From Deltaproteobacteria bacterium UBA5205 (GTDB taxonomy: Bacteria > Desulfobacterota > Syntrophorhabdia > Syntrophorhabdales > Syntrophorhabdaceae), in the NCBI GenBank assembly GCA_002412715.1, contig DHVP01000004.1, forward strand, positions 162,361 through 226,360: a stretch of DNA of 64,000 nt. The letters run 5' to 3'. How positions within the stretch are numbered: position 1 is the stretch's first letter; the number at the start of each line of letters is the position of its first letter. The notes under the pieces are model-generated. The model was not told the DNA's origin, made no database searches, and was given only the letters and a program-made list of their open reading frames with translations. The translations under genes and the position numbers were made by a program. Shown piece after piece: positions 1 to 6,385 of this stretch.

Positions 1-1
1 A

Positions 2-310
2 AAAGGGCTCCTTGATGCAGCGGAACGGAAAGAAATGATATTCAGTTTCAGCAAGTATGGCTTCTACGCTCTCATCCTTGCGGCCCTGTTCTTTTTCGTC
101 ATAAGGCCGATCATGGGATTCTTGAAGTCGAGGGCCGATCGAGCGCCGCTCTACCAGGTCAAGGACATATATGTGAAGAGCGGCAATGCGATGGCAGGTG
201 ACCAGCCCGCCGCCGTAGAGAACAAGCAGCAGGCGGCGCTCAACGATGTCATGCGTGACAAGACCGTGGTCGGCTCCGTCATCAAGGAATGGGTTAAGGA
301 AGGAACATAA
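2..310 (+). CDS. fliF: Flagellar MS-ring protein FliF, C-terminal end (partial)
   Basis: This is the C-terminal end of the MS-ring protein; the gene begins upstream of the window and the frame is open from base 2. About 102 residues are visible. They contain one hydrophobic helix (GFYALILAALFFFVIRPI), which corresponds to the second transmembrane segment of FliF, followed by a charged cytoplasmic tail of about 65 residues ending in IKEWVKEGT. In the family this tail binds the N-terminal domain of FliG and joins the ring to the switch. fliG starts 3 nt after the stop, so the two are co-transcribed. The assignment rests on position before fliG and on the helix-plus-tail layout. Confidence 0.9.
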   Translation, partial: KGLLDAAERKEMIFSFSKYGFYALILAALFFFVIRPIMGFLKSRADRAPLYQVKDIYVKSGNAMAGDQPAAVENKQQAALNDVMRDKTVVGSVIKEWVKEGT

Positions 311-313
311 GTA

Positions 314-1315
314 ATGAACGCTGAAGATCTCTCGGGAGTCAGAAAGGCCGCTATCCTCCTTCTCACCATGGACGACGACGTCACGAAGGAGGTAATGAAG
401 AACCTCGACGAACAGGAGATAGAGGCGATAGGCAAGGAGATTACCAACCTCAAACTCATCCCCGACCACGTGGTCCACAGGGTCCAGGAAGAGTTCATGA
501 CGAAGGTCTCCAGGAAGAGCAAGAACGTCGTCGGCGGGGAGAGCAAGTTCCGGCTCCTCGTTAAGAAGAGCTTTGACGAGGAAAAGGCCGAGATTCTCCT
601 CGGCAACCTGGATACGAAGAAAGGTGTCCCCGGGGAGTTCCTGAAACGCTGCGACCCGAGGGTCCTGGCGAACGTGATCAGGGAAGAACACCCGCAGACC
701 ATGGCGCTTGTGCTCTCAGTCCTGGGAACAAAGAAGGCCGGAGACGCCATAAGCTGTCTCCCCGAGAGGGTCCAGACGGAGGTCGTGGTACGGATGGCAC
801 ACCTGGAAAAGGTGGAGTTGAAGATCCTCTCGGAGGTTGAAAGCGTAATACGGGAGCAGCTCGAAAGTACCATGGGCGGGGCCGAAGGAAAGCAGCTCGG
901 CGGTGTCGAGGTTGTGGCCAGCATTCTCAACCAGATGGACAGAACGCTTGAATCGGAGCTTCTGGGCAAACTGGAGGAGACCAACCCTGAACTGGCCGAG
1001 CGGATACGGCAACTCATGTTCACCTTTGAAGACCTTGCCAATCTCGACGACAGGAGCATCCAGGTGCTTCTCAAGGAGATCTCGTCAGAGGATGTGGGCC
1101 TGGCCCTCAAGGGCGCTTCAGACAGCATGAAGGAGAAGATATTCTCCAACATGTCCGAGCGGGCGGCGGCCATGCTCAAGGAAGATCTCGAGGCCATGGG
1201 CCCCGTTCGCCTCTCCGATGTGGAAAAGGCTCAGGTGAAGATAGCCATGATCGCGAAGAAGCTCGAAGGCGAAGGCAAGATATTCCTCTCCCGGGGGAGC
1301 GAAGAATTCATTTGA
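314..1315 (+). CDS. fliG: Flagellar motor switch protein FliG
   Basis: FliG is the rotor protein that contacts the stator and receives torque at the C-ring. The 333 residues match the usual family length. The middle domain carries the signature EEHPQT (around residues 119-124) and the C-terminal domain holds the charged helix (TFEDLANLDDRSIQVLLKEI) that interacts with MotA. The N-terminal part (MNAEDLSGVRKAAILLLTMD) is the typical FliF-binding start. The ATG follows fliF by 3 nt with a GGAACATAA leader. The stop overlaps the TTG start of fliH, so translation is probably coupled. No key region is missing and the call is secure. Confidence 0.97.
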   Translation: MNAEDLSGVRKAAILLLTMDDDVTKEVMKNLDEQEIEAIGKEITNLKLIPDHVVHRVQEEFMTKVSRKSKNVVGGESKFRLLVKKSFDEEKAEILLGNLDTKKGVPGEFLKRCDPRVLANVIREEHPQTMALVLSVLGTKKAGDAISCLPERVQTEVVVRMAHLEKVELKILSEVESVIREQLESTMGGAEGKQLGGVEVVASILNQMDRTLESELLGKLEETNPELAERIRQLMFTFEDLANLDDRSIQVLLKEISSEDVGLALKGASDSMKEKIFSNMSERAAAMLKEDLEAMGPVRLSDVEKAQVKIAMIAKKLEGEGKIFLSRGSEEFI

Positions 1316-1944
1316 AAGACCAGAATACGGAACCCTTTACCTTATACGACCTGGGCGGAGAAATGCCGGAAGAGAAATTTTCCGGATTCGTCAGGTTTTT
1401 TGACGAAGAGGCAAGTCCCGTCGATGATGAGAAAGAACCCCCCGCGCCAACAATAAACATGGAAGAAGAGGCCCGCCGGGTTTTTGAAGAGGCCTTTGCG
1501 CAGGGCGAAAAGGCCGGGCACGAAATGGGAATGAAAAAAGTGGAGCCCCTCATCAAGAGGCTTGGCAGTTTCATGGCAGAGCTGTCCCTGTTCAAGGAAG
1601 AACTCGTGAAGCGGGCTGAAAATCTATCCACGGATATGGCCCTTATATTCGCGGAAGCGATCATCCTCAGGGAGTGTAGGGAGCATCAGGACGCGGTCCT
1701 CAGGATGATCAGGAAAGCCCTTTCCCTCTGCGAGGAACGAAGCGGCACCACAATTCGTCTGCGCCGGGAGGATGCCGAGTATATTTCTTCCGGTGAGGAG
1801 TTGGGCCAGTTCAAGATCGTCAGGGATGACACGATGCACGAACCGGGGTTCATCATCGAGACGAACTTCGGGGATATAGACGGACGGATCTCCGTCCAGA
1901 TCGAAGAACTTAAGAAAGAGTTTATTAATGGAAACGTCAGCTGA
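1312..1944 (+). CDS. fliH: Flagellar export ATPase regulator FliH
   Basis: FliH is the cytoplasmic regulator and peripheral stalk of the FliI export ATPase. The 210-residue protein has the acidic N-terminus, the Gly-spaced helix typical of the family (AFAQGEKAGHEMGMKK, near residue 63) and a long helical region leading to a compact C-terminal domain. The first possible start is a TTG overlapping the fliG stop (TTGA). An in-frame ATG at 1363, preceded by GGCGGAG, is an equally good start and would remove 17 residues. The 3' end overlaps fliI by 17 nt. Position between fliG and fliI supports the call more strongly than sequence similarity, which is low in this family. Confidence 0.88.
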   Translation: MKDQNTEPFTLYDLGGEMPEEKFSGFVRFFDEEASPVDDEKEPPAPTINMEEEARRVFEEAFAQGEKAGHEMGMKKVEPLIKRLGSFMAELSLFKEELVKRAENLSTDMALIFAEAIILRECREHQDAVLRMIRKALSLCEERSGTTIRLRREDAEYISSGEELGQFKIVRDDTMHEPGFIIETNFGDIDGRISVQIEELKKEFINGNVS

Positions 1945-3253
1945 CCGGGCCTTGTCCCTGACCAGGGACATGCTGTCCAGGATCTATCCCTACCGTGTTT
2001 ATGGAAAGGTGAACCAGGTGGTGGGACTCGTTATCGAAGGAAAAGGACCCATATCATCGGTGGGCGATTCGGCGCTCATCTATCCCGTAGACAGTATGAT
2101 TCCCATCGATGCCGAGGTGGTGGGTTTCAGGGAAGGCAAGACGCTTCTCATGCCGCTTGGCGACATACGGGGAGTCGGCATTGGCTCCCGGATACTCTCC
2201 AGGAAGAAGACCGTGGACGTCGCCGCCGGCGAGGGTCTTCTCGGCCGCGTTATCGATGGGCTCGGCAACCCCATGGACGGGAAAGGTCCCCTCCAGTGCT
2301 CGGAATCCGTTCCCATTTATCGCGAGACCGTAAACCCCATGCGCAAGAAGCGCATTACGGAGCCCCTCGATCTCGGCATCCGCAGCATCAACGGTCTGCT
2401 TACCTGCGGAAAAGGTCAGAGGATAGGTATTTTTGCCGGTTCCGGCGTGGGTAAAAGCGTGCTCCTGGGCATGATCGCCCGCCATACCGAGGCGAATGTG
2501 AACGTCATCGGGCTTATAGGCGAGCGCGGTCGGGAAGTGCGGGAGTTTATCGAGCGTGACCTGGGCGACGGCATAAAGAACTCCGTGGTCGTCGTCGCCA
2601 CATCGGACCAGCCTCCCCTTATAAGGGTGAGGGGCGCCTTTCTGACGATCGCACTCGCCGAGTATTTCCGCGACAGGGGGAACGATGTTCTTTTGCTCAT
2701 GGATTCCCTGACCCGTTTCAGCATGGCACAGAGGGAGGTGGGTCTTGCCATCGGCGAACCGCCGACCTCGAAGGGATACACGCCAAGTGTATTTTCGCTG
2801 CTGGCGAAGGTCCTCGAAAGGGCAGGAAACGGCGAGGGAAGCGGAACGATGACAGCAATCTATACGGTTCTGGTGGAAGGCGACGATCTCGACGATCCCA
2901 TCGCCGACGCCGCGCGGTCCATCCTCGACGGTCACGTGGTGCTGTCCCGCAAGCTCGCCGATGCAAACCACTATCCGCCCATCGACGTCTTGAGAAGCGT
3001 AAGCAGGCTCATGAAGGACATCAGTCCGAAGGATCAGACGGAGTACGCAAGCCGGATAGTCGAGGTCCTCGCCGAATTCGAACGCGCCGAGGACCTCATC
3101 AATATCGGGGCTTACACCCCGGGGAACAACCAGAAGATTGACCATGCGATCGCCATGATCGACAATGTCAGGACCTTCCTTCAACAGGGCGTGGATGAAC
3201 GGGTAGCCCTCGAAGAAACGTTGAACAGCATGAAGATATTGTTTTATGTGTAG
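1928..3253 (+). CDS. fliI: Flagellum-specific export ATPase FliI
   Basis: FliI is the hexameric ATPase that unloads substrates at the flagellar type III export gate. The 441-residue protein shows the Walker A motif AGSGVGKS (residues 170-177), a Walker B strand (DVLLLMDSLTRFSMAQREVG) and the F1-beta-like nucleotide-binding fold. The export-ATPase signature EPPTSKGYTPSVFSLL lies just after. It overlaps the end of fliH and is followed, unusually, by 332 nt of repeat DNA before fliJ, where most genomes have only a few bases. The start is the ATG inside the fliH 3' end. The call is secure. Confidence 0.97.
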   Translation: METSADRALSLTRDMLSRIYPYRVYGKVNQVVGLVIEGKGPISSVGDSALIYPVDSMIPIDAEVVGFREGKTLLMPLGDIRGVGIGSRILSRKKTVDVAAGEGLLGRVIDGLGNPMDGKGPLQCSESVPIYRETVNPMRKKRITEPLDLGIRSINGLLTCGKGQRIGIFAGSGVGKSVLLGMIARHTEANVNVIGLIGERGREVREFIERDLGDGIKNSVVVVATSDQPPLIRVRGAFLTIALAEYFRDRGNDVLLLMDSLTRFSMAQREVGLAIGEPPTSKGYTPSVFSLLAKVLERAGNGEGSGTMTAIYTVLVEGDDLDDPIADAARSILDGHVVLSRKLADANHYPPIDVLRSVSRLMKDISPKDQTEYASRIVEVLAEFERAEDLINIGAYTPGNNQKIDHAIAMIDNVRTFLQQGVDERVALEETLNSMKILFYV

Positions 3254-3585
3254 GGGACGGGTAATAGGTGATGGGTTATGGGGAAGGATAGATGACGGGT
3301 AATAGGTGATAGGTTATGGGTTATGGGAAAGGGTAGGCTGTTGTAGAGGTCAGGACCATGCCATTTTAACCACCCCCCCCGTGTCTTTTCCGTCATTCCG
3401 GCGGAGGCCGGAATCCAGGAAAACCCGGGTACCCGAAGAAACTCATGGTATAGCGATGGAAGGGACTATGCAGACAGGCAGTTTACCAACAATCCCTTTA
3501 CAGGAGGCAGGTACGTGTAATGGGTTAGAGGGAATACTTCCCTGTTTTTCCCATAACCCATGACTCATAACCTATAACCCGCCTT
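3254..3585. repeat. Composite repeat region A between fliI and fliJ
   Basis: This 332-nt gap holds no convincing gene. Directly after the fliI stop comes a degenerate G-rich array (3254-3336) built from GACGGGTAATAGGTGATGGG and GGTTATGGG. A palindrome ATTCCGGC/GCCGGAAT sits at 3395-3414. The region ends in the inverted array CCCATAACCCATGACTCATA and CCTATAACCC (3551-3581). The arms ATGGGTTA (3520-3527) and TAACCCAT (3554-3561) are exact complements. Within them AGGGAA-TAC-TTCCCT (3529-3543) followed by GTTTTT could act as a weak terminator. A short open frame at 3306-3563 has no coding signs. The layout matches the region after flgE. Confidence 0.6.
3391..3425. repeat. REP-like palindrome (copy 1)
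   Basis: The core is an 8-bp perfect inverted repeat ATTCCGGC-GGAG-GCCGGAAT, flanked by CGTC on the left and CCAGGAAAACCC on the right. It resembles the widespread proteobacterial intergenic element GTCATTCC-GGAATCCAG. Further copies are at 8166-8190 (right arm decayed) and 61721-61757, where the CCAGGAAAACC flank is also kept. Confidence 0.6.
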
Positions 3586-4011
3586 ATGGATCGCAAGCGC
3601 ATAGACCGGATCATCGAGATCAAGGAAAAGGTGAAGAAGGACAAGGAACGCGAGATCGAGGAGGCCGCCTCCAGGATGGCGGCTATCTGCGATGAGATAC
3701 TGGTCCTTGACAGGCAGATCGAAGCAAATTACGGGAAGTTCTGCGGGCCGCTGTCAGGCAACGACTTTGCCGTGATAAGAGACTACCTCGAATATCTGGA
3801 CGTCTCGAAAACGTCCCTCATCTGCGAAAAGACATCCATGCAGGAGACCCTCGATATTCTCTACCAGGAGTTCTACGAATTAGCCCGGGAACTGAAAATG
3901 CTCTCCAAGCTCCAGGATAAGATCGCAAAAGCCTTCAAAAAAAGTGAAAACCGCCGCGAGCAAAAACTCCTCGACGAACTGGCCCTCAGGATAGAGCGCA
4001 AAAGGCTGTAG
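3586..4011 (+). CDS. fliJ: Flagellar export chaperone FliJ-like coiled-coil protein
   Basis: FliJ is the central stalk and chaperone-escort protein of the export ATPase. The 141 residues are almost entirely charged heptads with no membrane segment, as expected for the antiparallel coiled coil of FliJ, and the usual family length is near 145. Position after fliI supports the name, since sequence is poorly conserved. No Shine-Dalgarno is visible before the ATG: the inverted repeat array runs up to a few bases from it (CCTATAACCCGCCTT). The repeat region has therefore separated fliJ from fliI and probably changed how it is translated. Confidence 0.82.
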   Translation: MDRKRIDRIIEIKEKVKKDKEREIEEAASRMAAICDEILVLDRQIEANYGKFCGPLSGNDFAVIRDYLEYLDVSKTSLICEKTSMQETLDILYQEFYELARELKMLSKLQDKIAKAFKKSENRREQKLLDELALRIERKRL

Positions 4012-4051
4012 CGAAGACTTTTCTCACACCTGTTGCTCACGCTTTAGAAGA

Positions 4052-4095
4052 ATTATAGGTCCTATAGGTCTTATACGACATATAGGACCTATAAT
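4052..4095. repeat. ATAGGTCCTATA-family hairpin, copy A
   Basis: Arms ATTATAGGTCCTATA (4052-4066) and TATAGGACCTATAAT (4081-4095) are perfectly complementary over 15 bp with a 14-nt loop, and TTTT overlaps and follows the right arm. Each arm is itself nearly palindromic. It lies 40 nt after the fliJ stop and could end transcription. Related copies are at 24949-24986 and 57311-57350. Confidence 0.75.
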
Positions 4096-4096
4096 T

Positions 4097-4140
4097 TTGT
4101 TTTCTTGTTTTCTTGTTTTCTTGTTTTCTTGTTTTCTTGC
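4097..4140. repeat. Octamer tandem repeat (TTGTTTTC)5
   Basis: Five exact copies of the 8-bp unit TTGTTTTC run from 4097 to 4136 and a partial sixth follows. The array abuts the right arm of the preceding hairpin. Eight is not a multiple of three and no gene crosses it, so copy number is free to vary. On the minus strand it gives a Lys/Glu/Asn-rich open frame that is only an artefact of the repeat. Confidence 0.8.
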
Positions 4141-4197
4141 CTTTCTTTTCGCCCAATCTTTGAATCCTGCCGATTGCCGCGCCGCTGACTGCCTGTA

Positions 4198-4230
4198 GGA
4201 AATAATTTCCCCTTCGTGGAAATTATTTCC
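4198..4230. repeat. 13-bp perfect inverted repeat upstream of fliK
   Basis: GGAAATAATTTCC (4198-4210) and GGAAATTATTTCC (4218-4230) are exact reverse complements with a 7-nt loop CCTTCGT. Each arm is also a palindrome around one central base, so the site could bind two protein dimers or form an RNA hairpin. No T-run follows, so a terminator is unlikely. It lies about 95 nt before the likely fliK start. A regulatory role is inference. Confidence 0.55.
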
Positions 4231-4325
4231 ATGGGGAAGAGGGCTTGTTTCAAGGGGTCTGTTTTGTAACCCATGGAGATTATGTAGATTGATCTCATGG
4301 CATGGAATTTGTTTATGGGAAGAGC

Positions 4326-5741
4326 ATGGAAAATCAACTTTTGAATTGTCTGCTTGCAAACTTGATCGGTTTGGGGAAACAGATCTTTCCCCGGGGACAG
4401 GTCGCGGTGTCGAAGGAAGGACAGGGCACCTTCTTCGATATCCTGTCGCGGAAGATGGGCGGGACGGAAGATATGTCGTCGTTTTTGATGCCCGTGGGCG
4501 TTGTGACGGATGACGGTGAGGCGGCGGCCGGCCCGGGGGAGGATAACGCGTTTTGCCCTGTTGCCGCGAGCCTGGATACCCGGGATATCTCGATTCTTGT
4601 TTCTTCCCTTATTTCAGCGATAGATCAACCTGCCGTGACAGACAGCCCGGCGGATATCAAGGATGCCGACCTCGCTGCGATCACGGATTTTCTCCGCGGC
4701 GTTCTCGAGGTTCTTTCCGGCGGCGACGAGATGGAACTCGCCAGTTCTGAAGATGCACAAACGGCGTCGGGCGAACCCTCGGAAGAGAAGACAGGGAACG
4801 AGACGGTCGACGGCACGAAGCAGTTCGCAGGGCAGGGGTGGCTTGCATCGGTTCTTCTTCAACTGGACCGGATGAACGCGAATAGCGGTGATACGCGGGC
4901 GATCCCTGCTGTGCGGGAGGATGTGCCGGTTGAAAAGGCCAGGACCCCTCAGCCGCCCGATGCGAATACGGAGACTGCGCAAGCGGGCACTTCCGGAACA
5001 ACGCGCCAGACCGTCATTCCTGAGGACCAGGCAACCCCGACGTTTGTCGTGGAGGTTGTGAAGGCGGCAAAGAAAACTTTGACCGGCGATGCAACGATGA
5101 AAAGGGACGTTGAGACGCAGGCCGCGGTACCGGTTGCACAAGGCGAACCGGTGAAAGAGGAGGACTTTACCATCCTGTCCACCCGCCGGGATTTGGGCCC
5201 GAAGGATGCCGCGGAACCCGAAAAGATCGTCATACGGGTCAAGGAAACGAAAGAGACCGAGGTCGGGGAAGACAGCGACACCGGTGAGAACCGGATCGTC
5301 CAGCACAATGATACATCCCGAAACGGGGTCCAGCATGCCTCCTCAGAGACGAAAGGTGTCGTCAAGAACGATTTCGGCGCGATGATGGTGGACAAGATAG
5401 AAAAACTTACGGAGCAGTTTGCCGGCAAGAGTATGAATATGGATATGACGGTAAAGCTCAAGATCGGCGATAACGAGACGGTTCTTGTCGGCCTGAGGGA
5501 TGAAGGGTCAAGGGTCACCGTGGAAGTCAGAACGGCGAACGAGAACACGATGAATTTTCTCCAGTCGCAGAAAGAGGAGCTTGTCAAAAGTCTTGAAAAC
5601 AAGAACATCCTTACGACGATCCATGTCGATATCGACCAGGACGCCCAGGGGCAGCGGCAGCAGAGGCAGCAGCGCAGAGACAGCGGGGATGACACCGGGG
5701 AGAAACAGGACTTCGGGGCCTTCTTCGAGGCGCTGGCATAA
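4326..5741 (+). CDS. fliK: Flagellar hook-length control protein FliK
   Basis: FliK is the secreted ruler that stops hook growth and switches export specificity through FlhB. The first ~300 residues are low-complexity, rich in Glu, Asp, Thr and Ala, as in other FliK proteins. The conserved part is C-terminal: VKLKIGDNETVLVGLRDEG followed by the VEVRTAN strand and the FLQSQKEELVKSLE helix. The extreme C-terminus is Gln/Arg-rich (QRQQRQQRRD). The ATG at 4326 has GGGAAG just upstream; an in-frame ATG at 4302 has none, so the shorter 471-residue form is preferred. It is followed after 9 nt by flgD, its usual partner. Confidence 0.85.
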   Translation: MENQLLNCLLANLIGLGKQIFPRGQVAVSKEGQGTFFDILSRKMGGTEDMSSFLMPVGVVTDDGEAAAGPGEDNAFCPVAASLDTRDISILVSSLISAIDQPAVTDSPADIKDADLAAITDFLRGVLEVLSGGDEMELASSEDAQTASGEPSEEKTGNETVDGTKQFAGQGWLASVLLQLDRMNANSGDTRAIPAVREDVPVEKARTPQPPDANTETAQAGTSGTTRQTVIPEDQATPTFVVEVVKAAKKTLTGDATMKRDVETQAAVPVAQGEPVKEEDFTILSTRRDLGPKDAAEPEKIVIRVKETKETEVGEDSDTGENRIVQHNDTSRNGVQHASSETKGVVKNDFGAMMVDKIEKLTEQFAGKSMNMDMTVKLKIGDNETVLVGLRDEGSRVTVEVRTANENTMNFLQSQKEELVKSLENKNILTTIHVDIDQDAQGQRQQRQQRRDSGDDTGEKQDFGAFFEALA

Positions 5742-5750
5742 GGAGGAAAC

Positions 5751-6368
5751 ATGTCAATCACAGGTGTGACAAACACGGTGGATACAACGGGATCAAGTTC
5801 GACGACGGGATCGACCACAACGACCCAGTTCCTCGACACCGACGCCTTCATGAATATGCTCGTTACCCAGCTCAAGTACCAGGACCCCCTCGATCCCATG
5901 GAGACGAACGAATTCATGAGTCAGCTCGCGCAATTGACCCAGGTCGAAAGGCTTCAGAACATCTACGATTCCATGGCGAACCTGGAAACGACGATCGAGA
6001 CGGGCAATCTTCTCGACATGATCGGAAAGAAGATCTCCGTCGACGGGAACACGCTCTCCGAGGGTGACGAATTCACGGTGACGCCTTCGGCGGACTATGA
6101 CAAAGTGGTTTTTTCAATCAAGAATCTCAAGGATGAGAGCGTTCAGGAAGTGACACGGAACAAGGGCGAATCCCTCACGTACACCAATGAGGGGACCGAT
6201 AACGTGCAGGTGACGGCGCAGGCATATCTGAGTGGCGCGGCTGTCGATAGCACCGTGGCAGCTTACCGGATCGTCAAGGGGGTCAAGAGCACTGACAGCA
6301 GCGTCGTCCTTGTTGCGGGCAACGGTGATGAATACACCGCCAGCTCGGTTACAACAATCAAGAACTAA
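5751..6368 (+). CDS. flgD: Flagellar hook capping protein FlgD
   Basis: FlgD caps the growing hook and lets FlgE subunits assemble; it is exported through the flagellar type III system. The 205-residue protein begins with a Ser/Thr-rich leader and then the hallmark FLDTDAFMNMLVTQLKYQDP, followed by ETNEFMSQLAQLTQVE. The C-terminal part is a beta-rich domain. A strong ribosome site (AAGGAGG) precedes the ATG. It sits between fliK and flgE, so the hook ruler, cap and subunit are made from one transcript. The call is secure. Confidence 0.96.
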   Translation: MSITGVTNTVDTTGSSSTTGSTTTTQFLDTDAFMNMLVTQLKYQDPLDPMETNEFMSQLAQLTQVERLQNIYDSMANLETTIETGNLLDMIGKKISVDGNTLSEGDEFTVTPSADYDKVVFSIKNLKDESVQEVTRNKGESLTYTNEGTDNVQVTAQAYLSGAAVDSTVAAYRIVKGVKSTDSSVVLVAGNGDEYTASSVTTIKN

Positions 6369-6385
6369 AGAGGAGGCATATAACC

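Noticed and set aside
3254..3336. G-quadruplex in the G-rich arrays
   Set aside because: GGG runs are 7 to 12 bases apart and many are only GG, so a stable quadruplex is unlikely.
3306..3563. An 85-codon frame between fliI and fliJ
   Set aside because: It consists of repeat array and palindrome translated in one frame and has no ribosome site.
4297..4314. A sigma-54-like site TGGCAT-N5-TTTGT before fliK
   Set aside because: The essential GC at -12 is absent and the site overlaps the coding start region.
4024..4359. A minus-strand frame with repeated KQENKKTR units
   Set aside because: The repeats come only from the (TTGTTTTC)n tract; no promoter or ribosome site is present.
6195..6202. ACCGATAA inside flgD as a sigma-28 -10 box
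   Set aside because: No -35-like sequence lies at the needed distance and it is in coding sequence in mid-gene.
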